In this document: piece after piece, positions 1 to 9,046 of the stretch
Layout of the letters: each line of letters begins with the position of its first letter
How positions within the stretch are numbered: the first letter of the stretch is position 1
Assembly (NCBI GenBank): GCA_019637435.1
Contig: JAHBVO010000001.1
Location: 992,001 to 1,056,000 of the forward strand
Source: Candidatus Obscuribacterales bacterium
GTDB taxonomy: Bacteria; Cyanobacteriota; Vampirovibrionia; Obscuribacterales; Obscuribacteraceae
Reading direction: 5' to 3'
DNA: 64,000 nt
The notes under the pieces: generated by a model
The model's database searches: none
What the model saw: the letters and a program-made list of their open reading frames with translations, nothing else
What the model was told of the DNA's origin: nothing
Position numbers and translations under genes: made by a program

Positions 1-387
1 GTCGTCGAGATGGCTTACTGGATCTGCTTTTCTGTTTTAAACTGGATTCCTGTCTGGATCCCACTTTTGTTTCTAGTGCGAGGGACATTTGTAGATGCCA
101 TTCGCGCTCACGCGTCGGAGCAAGGGTTCACCGCATTCGGTCAGAATACGATGATGCAAAGTCCAGTTGGTAAATTTTTAGTTGCCTCCAATTTCAGCCG
201 TTTCACCTATGCGGTCGTAAAGGCAGTCGCATTTTGTTTAGTCGTGGGGGCGCATACGCAATTAGGGCAGCAATGGTCGCTGGAACCTATAGCGATGTTT
301 TTCGTTTATTTTTCCGCGGTCTTTTGCGTTATTAGAGGACTGCCAGTAATCCTCGAATCCAAGTCAGTTTTTCAGCACCGCACCTAG
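1..387 (+). CDS. CDP-alcohol phosphatidyltransferase-like membrane protein, 3' part only
   Basis: The reading frame is open from the first base of the window, so the gene starts upstream and only the last ~128 residues are present. Visible are a hydrophobic stretch followed by an RGTFVDAIRA segment, a conserved-looking GQ..MMQSPVGKF segment, then two more membrane segments. This pattern of alternating membrane helices and a short basic loop resembles the C-terminal half of CDP-alcohol phosphatidyltransferases (phospholipid head-group transfer at the inner membrane). The catalytic DG..AR..G motif would lie in the missing part, so the assignment is from general resemblance. It converges with the minus-strand gene ending at 418. 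Confidence 0.5.
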   Translation, partial: VVEMAYWICFSVLNWIPVWIPLLFLVRGTFVDAIRAHASEQGFTAFGQNTMMQSPVGKFLVASNFSRFTYAVVKAVAFCLVVGAHTQLGQQWSLEPIAMFFVYFSAVFCVIRGLPVILESKSVFQHRT

Positions 388-397
388 TGGCACGGGG

Positions 398-417
398 TTG
401 CCACCGTAGCTGGTGCT
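398..417. repeat. palindromic element copy A, between convergent gene ends
   Basis: TTGCCACCGTAGCTGGTGCT lies directly between the stop of the partial gene (387) and the stop of the minus-strand gene (418). The identical 20-mer occurs at 34283-34302. It follows the pattern TGCCACC-N6-GGTGnC shared with copies near 23286, 41243, 51229 and 62346. The half-sites are inverted, so an RNA from either strand can fold it. Confidence 0.6.
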
Positions 418-1482
418 CTATTGCTTGTTGTCGCCAGTGTGTTGCTGGTCTGTTTGGTTCGATTGTCCGGCACCACCCCAGGGCTTGTTGAAGATGTTGT
501 CCTGGTCCTCGGCGCTGCTGCCCCAGGATGAACTGTTGACCTTCTTTCCGCCCTGAGACATGGCTTGACCGCCAATACCCCACTGGGTTTGATCTCTGGT
601 TTTACCGGCACCGTAATTGGTGTCTTTTTGATCGGCTCCCCATCCGGAAGGCTTCTGATTCGGATTGTTGACTTCGATTGAACCGACCGTGGAACTGCCG
701 GCCCAGCTTCTCGAGTCGGATGGTTGCTTGGGCTTGCTCATATCAATCTTCTTGCCGGCGACATACGAGAAGCCTTTCTGAACTTGTTCGGTCGGACGCT
801 TGGTCACATCCATACGCTTCTGATCCTCTGTGCCTTCCTGGTGCATTTTTCGAGGATTGCGGGTAAACAACTCCGGCGTGAAATCGCGCTCGTTTGTCTG
901 ATACCACTTCGGTCTGATCACCGTACCGTGGTTTGCCTTGCCCTGCGTGTTCACGAGATCGTCCTCACCTGGATTGGGGTCAGGTGGTGCCAGGAATTGG
1001 CGATGTTTTTCAAGAGCCTGTACATCCAGGTGTTTGGGTCCGAGATTTCTCTTTGCAAACGCTTCCAGGCGCTCGAGCCAGCGCAGCTCGCGCTCTCTTT
1101 CCGACTTGCTTACCTGGGCTGTCTTTGTCACAAGCTCCTGCAAAGTCGCCGTTCTCGACTGGGTTTCATTCGGTTGACGCCAGACGTTCATGTGGAAGAG
1201 CTGGTGGTTGACGACATCCCGCACCATGGACTTGGTTCTCGTATCGAGCGCGCGTTTCCCCTGTAGTTGGCTTTCGGCCAATTTGTAGGACTGGTCGAAC
1301 ATATTCAGGGCGCCGTTTTTGTCTCCCTTGTGCCACATCCGCAGTCCGACCTGGTCGAAGTAGTACCACTTCGGCCAGGTCTGCCTTTCTCCTGAGCCGT
1401 AGGGATTTGCGGCCGAACCAGGTGATGCCTGTAGCAGTAGAGTGGCTGCGACTGCGAGGAAGGTGATGGCTTTCCCTTTCAT
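418..1482 (-). CDS. secreted protein of unknown function, low-complexity C-terminus
   Basis: The first ~24 residues form a typical signal peptide (basic MKGK start, hydrophobic core, GSAA cleavage region), so the product is exported. The start at 1482 was chosen because the longer reading frame begins inside the upstream gene, and a GTGGAG ribosome site lies just before this ATG, inside the end of the GT9 gene. The mature protein (~330 aa) has a charged helical first half and a Gly/Ser/Gln/Asn-rich second half with several W-G repeats; no domain is recognised. It begins 5 nt after the glycosyltransferase stop and is the last gene of the priA-waaA-lpxK run, so it may serve the envelope, but that is inference from position. 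Confidence 0.7.
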   Translation of the reverse strand: MKGKAITFLAVAATLLLQASPGSAANPYGSGERQTWPKWYYFDQVGLRMWHKGDKNGALNMFDQSYKLAESQLQGKRALDTRTKSMVRDVVNHQLFHMNVWRQPNETQSRTATLQELVTKTAQVSKSERERELRWLERLEAFAKRNLGPKHLDVQALEKHRQFLAPPDPNPGEDDLVNTQGKANHGTVIRPKWYQTNERDFTPELFTRNPRKMHQEGTEDQKRMDVTKRPTEQVQKGFSYVAGKKIDMSKPKQPSDSRSWAGSSTVGSIEVNNPNQKPSGWGADQKDTNYGAGKTRDQTQWGIGGQAMSQGGKKVNSSSWGSSAEDQDNIFNKPWGGAGQSNQTDQQHTGDNKQ

Positions 1483-1487
1483 TTTCT

Positions 1488-2555
1488 TTACTCCACTGTC
1501 AGGACCTGGCTGTTTTTCTGTTTGCTTAGAAGTTGCCTTGCGGCGTCGATCACTTTTGATGGTGCTAGAGCAGTCAGACATTGCCGCTGATCGTCGCAAG
1601 TTTTCTTATAATGGCAGGGGCGGCATTCAAGCGTTTCATCAAAAACCGCTTGGGTTAGTTCGCCCAGTGGTCTCCAGCGATTCGGGTCGGTCGGACCGAA
1701 CAGAGTGACCGTTGGAACTCCTGCAGCGCACGCCAGGTGGGCTGGGCCGGAGTCTACGCAAACGGCGAGATCCATCTCTTTATAGAGAGCCATGCTCTCT
1801 CTTACCGTCAGCTCTCCTGCCATATTAACACTTTTCACGCCTGCTGCGGTTTCAAGCTTTTCGTAGGTCTGCCTGTCGCTTTTGTCGCCGGTGAAAAATG
1901 GCGTCATGCCGAACTCGGCGCTGAGACCTCGTATCACATCAGCCCATAACTCAAGCGGGTAAGTCTTGTCCGGGTGAGCGGCTGCCGCGTGAATGAGCAT
2001 GCGTTTTCCGTGTGAATGCAAGTCCGGGATCTTCGCTATTACTGAAGCTGTCTCCTCCTTGCTGATCCAGGCTTCCAGATGTTTGTCCTGAGGCTTGACG
2101 CCCACGGCTTCGAGCACATTGAGCACTGAATCGACTTCATGAATGTCGGTATTCCAGGGCACTTTGTGGGTGAGAAGGAAGGAGCGACCTTCCGTTGCGT
2201 AGCCGGCTCGCACCTTCGCGCCCGTTGCGAATGCCAGAAACGCTGATGAAAGCGAGCGTTTGAGAACGAAAACCGCATCATATTTCCGCTTTCGCATCTC
2301 AAAAACATACGACCAGTAACTTTTCTTTTTGCCTTCACCGCGGTCGTATTTGTGAAATCGCGTGGTATCGAAATTGATAAACTCGTCGACGTAAGGGCAA
2401 TTCTCGATTACCTTCCCGCTCACTGGACCAACCAGCATATCAATTTTGGCATCCGGACAGGCTCGTCGAAGATTGCGCAAAAACGGAACGGCTAAAATCG
2501 TGTCGCCGAGAAAGCGATAACGAATAATCAAAATTCGTTTGGCGTTGAACATCAT
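1488..2555 (-). CDS. glycosyltransferase family 9 (heptosyltransferase-like)
   Basis: Length (355 aa) and pattern fit GT9 ADP-heptose:LPS heptosyltransferases, which add core sugars to lipid A-Kdo at the inner membrane face. Visible features are the N-terminal RILIIRYRFLGDTILA motif (nucleotide-sugar enzyme beta-strand plus glycine loop), the mid-protein HAAAAHPDKTYP donor region, and the C-terminal CVDSGPAHLACAAGVPTV motif, the strongest GT9 signature. The start overlaps the lpxK stop by 4 nt (ATGA), indicating translational coupling. The exact sugar transferred (heptose versus another) cannot be read from sequence. Its place after waaA and lpxK supports a role in LPS inner-core assembly. 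Confidence 0.85.
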   Translation of the reverse strand: MMFNAKRILIIRYRFLGDTILAVPFLRNLRRACPDAKIDMLVGPVSGKVIENCPYVDEFINFDTTRFHKYDRGEGKKKSYWSYVFEMRKRKYDAVFVLKRSLSSAFLAFATGAKVRAGYATEGRSFLLTHKVPWNTDIHEVDSVLNVLEAVGVKPQDKHLEAWISKEETASVIAKIPDLHSHGKRMLIHAAAAHPDKTYPLELWADVIRGLSAEFGMTPFFTGDKSDRQTYEKLETAAGVKSVNMAGELTVRESMALYKEMDLAVCVDSGPAHLACAAGVPTVTLFGPTDPNRWRPLGELTQAVFDETLECRPCHYKKTCDDQRQCLTALAPSKVIDAARQLLSKQKNSQVLTVE

Positions 2556-3634
2556 TCATTCCCCGTCGATATCACAGGAAATTTGAATTCAGGCGGAGAG
2601 CCAATCCACTCAGTTTCCATCGCGAGTGCCACCACTTTTTCTTTTAACTCGACTGGCAGATCGAGACGTACCAGATCCTTTTCGGTTGTGACGATATGAG
2701 TTGCGCCGCTCTTCTGCAAAACGGACTTGAGATTATTCAGCTCTCCTTCCGAGAACCAGTGGTGGTCGGGAAATGCGTGGAGTGAAACAACTTCGACGCC
2801 GAGTTGAGATAGAGAGTCAGCGAAAGCGCTCGGTCTGGCGATGCCGCAAAGTGCGACTACTTTTTGACCGGAAATCTGGGAAAAACTCATATCGTCTCTG
2901 CCATCCATTCTCCGTAAAGAAGCTGGTCTGAAGCGGCACATCGAGACCTGCGCTCGCGGGGCGTACTTCTCTGCTAGTTCTTGAAACCGGCGCATTCTCT
3001 GCGGGTCTGGGTAAGGTGGAACTTTGCTGATTACTATATGCGTCGCTCTTCCCAGAGCGCTAAATGGTTCGCGCAAGCGACCAGCGGGGACGAGCGCGTC
3101 GTCTAGTGTTTCGCTGTAGTCGAGGAGAACGACATCGAAGTCGCGTCTGAGTTTTAAGTGTTGAAAGCCATCGTCGAGTACTATCAAGTCGCAGTTGAAG
3201 GTATCAGATGCGATGGCAGATGTGGAACTTCTATCCTTACCCGAAATCACGACTGTCTGCGGTAGAGCTTGAGCCATCATGAATGGTTCATCGCCTGCTT
3301 CAGCGCATGAGGAAAGAATTTGTTCGCCATTACTGACGACGGTGTATTCGTCTGTCGATTTCCGTTTATATCCCCTCGACAGTATCGCGATTTTCTTGCC
3401 GTCGGCTGTGAGACGCCTCGTGATATCAATTGTCACCGGCGTTTTGCCGGTTCCGCCCACCGACAGATTGCCAACACTGATCACGGGAACGCGCGGACGC
3501 ACCCGAGTCATGAGACCTTCGGCATAAGCTTTCATTCGGACGAAACCGATTCCACCGTACACAAAAGAGGGCGGCAACAATAGCGTCTTGGCCACTGGAT
3601 TCGCGATAATTTTCGAGTATAGATCTTCAGCCAT
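2552..3634 (-). CDS. lpxK: tetraacyldisaccharide 4'-kinase (lipid A kinase)
   Basis: LpxK phosphorylates the 4' position of the disaccharide-1-phosphate to make lipid IVA, a late step of lipid A synthesis at the inner membrane. The 360-aa protein has the family layout: an N-terminal hydrophobic segment, then the P-loop SVGNLSVGGTGKTP near residue 60, an AGDEPFMMA segment, and the LDDGFQHLKLRRD motif (catalytic Asp region) near residue 155. It overlaps the waaA stop by 8 nt upstream and the GT9 start by 4 nt downstream, so the three genes are translated as a coupled block. Presence of lpxK with waaA is the best evidence in the window that the organism makes lipid A. Confidence 0.95.
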   Translation of the reverse strand: MAEDLYSKIIANPVAKTLLLPPSFVYGGIGFVRMKAYAEGLMTRVRPRVPVISVGNLSVGGTGKTPVTIDITRRLTADGKKIAILSRGYKRKSTDEYTVVSNGEQILSSCAEAGDEPFMMAQALPQTVVISGKDRSSTSAIASDTFNCDLIVLDDGFQHLKLRRDFDVVLLDYSETLDDALVPAGRLREPFSALGRATHIVISKVPPYPDPQRMRRFQELAEKYAPRAQVSMCRFRPASLRRMDGRDDMSFSQISGQKVVALCGIARPSAFADSLSQLGVEVVSLHAFPDHHWFSEGELNNLKSVLQKSGATHIVTTEKDLVRLDLPVELKEKVVALAMETEWIGSPPEFKFPVISTGNE

Positions 3635-5105
3635 GTTTAGCCACGAATTCTGAGCGTGATTGTTGAGTCCCGAGTGTTTCGACTATCAACTTCATGGTTC
3701 TATCGACCGCGCCTTGATTTTGATTTATCCAGTCTAATCCTTTCTTTCCAAGTATACGTGCGGGTTCCTGGTCTCTATGAAACTCGCAGAGTTTTGCTGT
3801 GAGTTCTTGAGGCGTATGCACCATGACCAGGCACTCTAAATCCATCAATGCATTGGCGATGTCTCGGGTTTTATGAACGTGAGGTCCGCAGATGGTGGGA
3901 ACCGAGTAGGCATAGGGCTCAAGGAGGTTGTGTCCGCCGACGTTTTTGATTGTGCCGCCTACGAAACCAACAGTCGCAAGCGAATAATAGCGTGCAAGTT
4001 GACCCAGACCGTCGAGAACATACACATCTTTATCGTCAACAAACTTCTCGTCTTTGCTGAATCTCTTCGGTTGAAAACCGTTTGCCGCAACGAGTTCCAC
4101 AACCTTTTCGAAGCGCTCCGGATGGCGCGGCGCGATAATCAAACGTGGGCGAGGCAGAGCAGTACGAGATTCTGTTTCTCTCGTTTCTAAACTGGAGCTC
4201 TGCTCGTTCCGTCCGGAAGCGTAGTTCTCCAGCAGCTGCCTGTATGCCGCCAGCAATGCGGTTTCTTCGCCATCATGAGTTGACCCGGCGACGATTACGA
4301 AGTCTTTTTCGGAAACGTTAACTCGTTCTCGCAGGTGACCGACGATGGTATCACCCTCGGTGCGCAGTCCATCCAGTTTCATATTGCCGGTAACTACCAC
4401 GGGTATGTTCGGGCCCGCAACGGCTCGATAACGCTTTGCCTCGCTCTCCGACTGTGCGGCGATTTGGGTATATTTGCGCAAGGCAGTTCCGAAGAAAAAT
4501 CTGAAACGGTTGTATGACTTGAATGACTTTGGTGACATTCTGCCGTTGGCCAGTAACGTTTTGATTCCGCGCTGGCGGCACTGGGTTAAGAAACCCGGCC
4601 AGAGTTCTGTCTCTGCAATCACTACCATTTGCGGCTTAAGTGCATCAAGCCATCTGCCTGTGGCGAACGGGAGGTCGAACGGAAAGTAGAAGACGCGAGC
4701 GAATCGACCGACACGCTCTTGGGCCAGAGTCTGACCGGTGAGAGTCGTGGTCGAAACTACAATTGGTAATTCCGGGATCTCTTCGTGAATTCTCTCGATC
4801 AGTGGTTTCACTGCATTGAACTCACCTACTGAAACCGCGTGAATCCAGATACCGAATTTCAACTTATCGGCATCGAGGGCGATTGTGCTGGGAATGTTGC
4901 CGAACTTTTGAGATAGCCCGGCTCGTGCTTTTTTCTGCAGCAGCAGGAACGGTCCTGCGATGACGAGGACCAGGGCTAAAACAAGATAATAAACAACAAT
5001 CACTTCAATAAATGTGCCTGTGCCGATCGGCAGAGAAAGAATCCGATGGATATCTTTCGCATGCGCTTTGTTCAAGAGCGATAGTTGTGCTCGGAAAGCG
5101 CGCAA
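3627..5105 (-). CDS. waaA: 3-deoxy-D-manno-octulosonic acid (Kdo) transferase
   Basis: WaaA (KdtA, GT30) transfers Kdo from CMP-Kdo to lipid IVA. The protein has an N-terminal membrane anchor followed by an LSQKFGNIP segment matching the family's R-x-G-E-RFG region, WIHAVSVGEF (family HA.SVGE motif), AETELWPGFL, GSTHDGEE and the C-terminal GGHNLLEPYAYSVP motif, all diagnostic. At 492 aa it is longer than the usual ~420; part is N-terminal (a GTG at about 5000 could be the true start, right before the hydrophobic anchor) and part is an Arg/Ser/Glu-rich loop near residue 300. It starts 9 nt after the priA stop and overlaps lpxK. Confidence 0.93.
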   Translation of the reverse strand: MRAFRAQLSLLNKAHAKDIHRILSLPIGTGTFIEVIVVYYLVLALVLVIAGPFLLLQKKARAGLSQKFGNIPSTIALDADKLKFGIWIHAVSVGEFNAVKPLIERIHEEIPELPIVVSTTTLTGQTLAQERVGRFARVFYFPFDLPFATGRWLDALKPQMVVIAETELWPGFLTQCRQRGIKTLLANGRMSPKSFKSYNRFRFFFGTALRKYTQIAAQSESEAKRYRAVAGPNIPVVVTGNMKLDGLRTEGDTIVGHLRERVNVSEKDFVIVAGSTHDGEETALLAAYRQLLENYASGRNEQSSSLETRETESRTALPRPRLIIAPRHPERFEKVVELVAANGFQPKRFSKDEKFVDDKDVYVLDGLGQLARYYSLATVGFVGGTIKNVGGHNLLEPYAYSVPTICGPHVHKTRDIANALMDLECLVMVHTPQELTAKLCEFHRDQEPARILGKKGLDWINQNQGAVDRTMKLIVETLGTQQSRSEFVAKHG

Positions 5106-5114
5106 GAAGCTATT

Positions 5115-7745
5115 CTATAGCAAGTCGAGCGCGTCGACGTCGACTGCAAGTGAAAGTTCTTTAGGAACTTTCTTATTCCGCAGAAATTGCAGTATCGCAT
5201 CCATGACGGTTTCATCATCTTTTACCTTCATGAGCAAGTGGAATCGAAATCGATTTTTCACCTTTTCAATGACGCACGGCGATGGTCCCAGGATCTGCAA
5301 AGCGGGCTCGCTAGCCTTGTCTTCAAGAAAGACGCTAAGTTCTTCAGCTAGTTTTTCCAGACCTAATTCGACCTCTTGAGGGTCGGGTCCCTGAAGAACG
5401 ACGCGGATGATTCGGCTATATGGCGGGTAGGAGAAGGCCTCGCGCGCTTCCAGCTCCGTCTTGAAGAAGTTTGCAAAGTCATGGTGACGGGCGTATTTGA
5501 AAACTTTCAGTTCAGGATTATATGTTTGTAAGATGACTTTCCCCGGCTTCAATCCGCGTCCGGCCCGACCGGATACCTGGCAAAGAAGCTGAAACCCTCG
5601 CTCCATCGAACGATAGTCAGGCATATTCAGCGAGGCGTCCGCAACAAGAACGCCGACCAGCGTCACGTTGGCGATGTCCAGCCCCTTCGCGACCATTTGC
5701 GTGCCTATGAGGACGTCGGCTTCGCCGGCGGCGAAATCCTCAAAAATTTCTCGATAGGCGCCTTTTCTCTGAGTGACGTCACTGTCCAATCTCAAAGTTC
5801 GAGCGCCTGGGAATTTATTGCGAACGGTCTCTTCTACTTGCTGAGTGCCCAATCCGTACTCCTTGATGAATGGACTTTCGCAAGATGGACATTTGACTAT
5901 ATTGTGTCGTTCGTAGCCGCAATGGTGGCAGGAAAGATAGCCCTCGATCGAGCCTTCCGGGCGAACTCGTCCAGCCATCATATGCGCCGTTCTGGCGTTC
6001 TTGTGGTAAACCAGAGACACGCTGCAGTTGTTGCAGCGGATCACATAACCGCATGCTCTGCAGAAAACGTGGCTGGCGTAGCCGCGTCTGTTCATAAGCA
6101 AGATGATTTGCTCACCGACGTCCAGGCGTTTCTCGATAGCCTGACTGAGCGCGGTCGAAAGGATAGATCTATTGCCCAGGCTCAGTTGCTGGCGCATGTC
6201 AACGATTTGCACCTCAGGCATGGCCTGGCTGTGGACGCGCTCCGGTAGTTCCAGAATTCTGCCGGCCTGACTTGCTCTGTGGTATGTGGCGACATCCGGC
6301 GTGGCGCTGCCGAAAAGCACGAGGGCCCCGGTTCTGCGCGCCTTTTCGATGGCTACTTCCTTGGCGTTGTAGCGCGGGCTCGGCGTGCTTTGTTTATAAC
6401 TGCTGTCATGTTCTTCATCCAGAATAATCAGTCCAAGATCAGGCAAATGGGCGAGGATTGCCGAACGTGCTCCGAGAAGAACGGAGACGTCTCCGCTTCG
6501 CAATCTTCGCCAGGTGTCGTAGCGCTCCCCTGGGCTGATTGCGCTGTGCCAGATTGAAACTTTGTCACCAAAGCGGTCTTTTAGGCGCGATGCGAGTTGG
6601 GGAGTCAAACTGATTTCCGGAACGAGAAGCAGAGCCGTTCGCTTCGCTTCAAGCGCCTCCTCTATGAGGCGAAGATAAACCTCGGTTTTGCCAGAGCCTG
6701 TGACCCCGTGAAGCAACCAGGGGGCCTCTGGTTTATCTTCGGGTTTAACTTCGCGGGCCAGAGTCGTTCTCAATTGCTCTGACAGAGTATTGACCACTTG
6801 ATCCTGAGCTCTGGTCAGTGACGGTTTTGGTGGCACCGTTCTTTTAGCAGACGTGTATCCATCCATAGGATTTCTGAATACTTCGGTCTCCTGAAGCTGG
6901 ATCACGCCTTCCGCTTCCAGTTTGTGAACGGTACTGTATGTGGTGCGGGCGCCTTTCAACAAATCGGCGAGATTCATCGTACCGTTGTGCCGTTCCAGCA
7001 GCGCGGTTATCTCTTTTTGTCTTGCCGTTTTAGGCTCTTCTGCTCCGCGCACCACCGTCAAAACGGTCTTGGGACCTGTTTTAGCGCTCGTCTCTGCGAC
7101 CACTTCAATCACGCCCTCGTGTTTGAGATACGTAAGCGCCTGAAAGAATTGGGCTTGACCCTTTCTTGCTACTCTGCCGAAACGCTGGCGTAGTGTAGTG
7201 ACCGAAACACCTTTCGCGCTCGAGGCTCCAAGCACGTTTAAAACGGTAGCTGCATTCGGATTTTTCTCCGCCAGCGCCGCTTTCATCTTCTCAACTTCAT
7301 CCTGTTTCAGTTTGTCTTTGATGCGAGCCACACGTTTTATTCTTGGCGCGAGGCTGGCTGGGATTGCAGCCTGGACCACATCACTTAAACGAGCGCAGGA
7401 TTTAAAGGCGAGCCAGCCAAGAAAGTCGATGTACTCTTTGTCAAAGAGCGGGTCAGGTTCCAGGACCTCAGCTATTTCTTTTATTTTGAAGTTGGCATCG
7501 CATTCGCCTTTCAGTGAAACAACGTAGCCGCCTACTGTTTCTTGATGTCCAAAAGGGACGAGAACCTGCGCTCCGACAAAAACTTCGTCTAGCAAAAATT
7601 CCGGCACCTTATAAGTAAACAAACGATCTTTGAGATCGCGCGCTTGCAGGTCTACTACGATTTCAGCGTACAGTGGCGAAAGCAACTTCCAATTCCACCG
7701 GGATACGGACGGACTCCTATCATCAAAGTATAGAGTGCTAATCAT
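5115..7745 (-). CDS. priA: primosomal protein N' (replication restart helicase)
   Basis: PriA recognises stalled forks and reloads the replicative helicase. Starting at 7745 gives 876 aa; this ATG has AGAGGA seven bases upstream, whereas a longer in-frame start at 7844 lacks one. The N-terminal fork-binding domain (YAEIVVDLQARDLKD) is followed by a DEXH helicase with Walker A GVTGSGKTEVYL near residue 345 and LDEEHDSSYK near 440, a zinc region with CRACG...CNNC...CHHCG...CPSC near 562-625, and helicase motifs V/VI (GTQMVAKGLD, QVSGRAGR). The zinc region carries about 16 extra residues between the second and third cysteine pairs. First gene of a run with waaA-lpxK, an uncommon pairing. Confidence 0.95.
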   Translation of the reverse strand: MISTLYFDDRSPSVSRWNWKLLSPLYAEIVVDLQARDLKDRLFTYKVPEFLLDEVFVGAQVLVPFGHQETVGGYVVSLKGECDANFKIKEIAEVLEPDPLFDKEYIDFLGWLAFKSCARLSDVVQAAIPASLAPRIKRVARIKDKLKQDEVEKMKAALAEKNPNAATVLNVLGASSAKGVSVTTLRQRFGRVARKGQAQFFQALTYLKHEGVIEVVAETSAKTGPKTVLTVVRGAEEPKTARQKEITALLERHNGTMNLADLLKGARTTYSTVHKLEAEGVIQLQETEVFRNPMDGYTSAKRTVPPKPSLTRAQDQVVNTLSEQLRTTLAREVKPEDKPEAPWLLHGVTGSGKTEVYLRLIEEALEAKRTALLLVPEISLTPQLASRLKDRFGDKVSIWHSAISPGERYDTWRRLRSGDVSVLLGARSAILAHLPDLGLIILDEEHDSSYKQSTPSPRYNAKEVAIEKARRTGALVLFGSATPDVATYHRASQAGRILELPERVHSQAMPEVQIVDMRQQLSLGNRSILSTALSQAIEKRLDVGEQIILLMNRRGYASHVFCRACGYVIRCNNCSVSLVYHKNARTAHMMAGRVRPEGSIEGYLSCHHCGYERHNIVKCPSCESPFIKEYGLGTQQVEETVRNKFPGARTLRLDSDVTQRKGAYREIFEDFAAGEADVLIGTQMVAKGLDIANVTLVGVLVADASLNMPDYRSMERGFQLLCQVSGRAGRGLKPGKVILQTYNPELKVFKYARHHDFANFFKTELEAREAFSYPPYSRIIRVVLQGPDPQEVELGLEKLAEELSVFLEDKASEPALQILGPSPCVIEKVKNRFRFHLLMKVKDDETVMDAILQFLRNKKVPKELSLAVDVDALDLL

Positions 7746-7957
7746 CTGGTTGTCCTCTTTGTTGACGAGTTCAGGCAACCGGCGTGCAATCCACACTCCA
7801 GTCCCTATATCTGTTAATACGTATATCCGCCTCAAAAAGTTCAATCAGCGAAAAATCTACTTTGCCGAAAAAACAGCATCTCCGGGCATTTGCGCTTGAG
7901 AACGCTCTTGCAGGTTTTTTCCAACGTGTCCAGATCTGTATATAGAGTAGGGTTTTG

Positions 7958-8416
7958 TCAAGGCTGCTTCAGTTCTCCGGCGAGCTCGCGCGCCAACCTG
8001 TCGCAGTTTGTCCACAGTGTTTCGAACACTTCGCGAAAAGCCGCTTCCGTTCCGTAATAAGGGTCAGGAACCTCACCGTGCAAAACCACCCGCTTGATTT
8101 TATTATGCACCGCAGGTGGTGCCACGGAGCGCACGGCACGTTCGTTAGCGCCGTCCATAACGATGATGGCATCGTATTGTTCGAAATCTTCGTTACGCAA
8201 CTGGCGTGCTCGATGCACTCGAATATCGATACCCTTGTCCAGTGCGACCTTTATAGAGCGTCTGTCCGCCTGGCTTCCGGTGTTCCAGTCCGATGTGCCG
8301 GCCGAATGTGCTGTGCCTTCCAGACCGTACTTTTCAAACATATAAGTCATGATACCGGCTGCCAGCGGAGAGCGGCAGATGTTACCCAGGCAAACGAACA
8401 GAATCTTCGTGGACAT
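7958..8416 (-). CDS. low-molecular-weight protein-tyrosine phosphatase
   Basis: 152 aa, the normal family size. The N-terminal ILFVCLGNICRSPLA is the C-x5-R-S phosphate-binding loop with nucleophile Cys9 and Arg15, and the C-terminal half has the general-acid segment VPDPYYG. Such enzymes dephosphorylate tyrosine kinases of polysaccharide export (Wzb-type) or other phosphotyrosine proteins; the substrate here is unknown. The ATG overlaps the stop of the upstream lipoprotein gene (TGATG), so the two are translationally coupled. No tyrosine kinase is visible nearby. Confidence 0.9.
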   Translation of the reverse strand: MSTKILFVCLGNICRSPLAAGIMTYMFEKYGLEGTAHSAGTSDWNTGSQADRRSIKVALDKGIDIRVHRARQLRNEDFEQYDAIIVMDGANERAVRSVAPPAVHNKIKRVVLHGEVPDPYYGTEAAFREVFETLWTNCDRLARELAGELKQP

Positions 8417-8988
8417 CAGTAATCTTGTTCGAGGATGACGTACAAAATTTTCTTATCGCTATCAAGCACACCCAGGATGAAGTCCTTATCCGGGTTGTTC
8501 ATCGGAAAACGAAAGAATGTGGTTGGCGCTTCTTTCTTGTCGGAAAAGATTCCCTTCTGAGAAGTTGTCTCGCAGACGTAATAGCCGTTTGGTATAGCGT
8601 CGAATCTTTTGAAATCGACTCGATGGAAGCGGTCGATCTCGTCAAGCTGCAAATAGAGCGTTTCTGCGATGGGAAGTTTGTTCCAGGCTGTTTCAACCAA
8701 CTGGCGCTGCAAAAAGTCCTTGTATTGTTCGTCGGTAAATTGGAACTCCGCCTGCACAAGCAGGCTCTCTCGCCCGAAGGTTCCGCCATGCTCAGGGTTG
8801 CTTTCTCGCTTTAAAAGCTTCGTGCCCTCCGGGATTCGGAAGTGACCGCGGATCCAGATCTCGTCTATGTTTGCCGAAGTAGTGCAGGCGGATAAACAGA
8901 GCAAAACGCCGATGGCACAAGGTAGCAAGCCTGATTGCCTCAACGGCGTCTTCAACGCGTCATAAATTGCCGGGATATTGAATTTCAA
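8416..8988 (-). CDS. lipoprotein of unknown function
   Basis: The N-terminus has a hydrophobic stretch ending in LCLSAC, a good lipobox, so the protein is probably lipid-anchored in the envelope after an unusually long n-region (~25 residues before the hydrophobic core). The ~155-residue mature part is mixed alpha/beta with no recognised domain. It is coupled to the LMW phosphatase gene by a one-base overlap, the only functional hint. An in-frame ATG or GTG closer to the hydrophobic stretch was not found. Confidence 0.75.
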   Translation of the reverse strand: MKFNIPAIYDALKTPLRQSGLLPCAIGVLLCLSACTTSANIDEIWIRGHFRIPEGTKLLKRESNPEHGGTFGRESLLVQAEFQFTDEQYKDFLQRQLVETAWNKLPIAETLYLQLDEIDRFHRVDFKRFDAIPNGYYVCETTSQKGIFSDKKEAPTTFFRFPMNNPDKDFILGVLDSDKKILYVILEQDY

Positions 8989-9046
8989 GATGGTCGTCGG
9001 TTTCTAAGCTGGTTGCAAATAGTTAGTGGCGTTCACATCTATTATT

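Noticed and set aside
724..1266. 180-codon plus-strand open frame opposite the secreted-protein gene
   Set aside because: It is antisense to a better-supported gene with signal peptide and ribosome site, and its product shows no sensible features.
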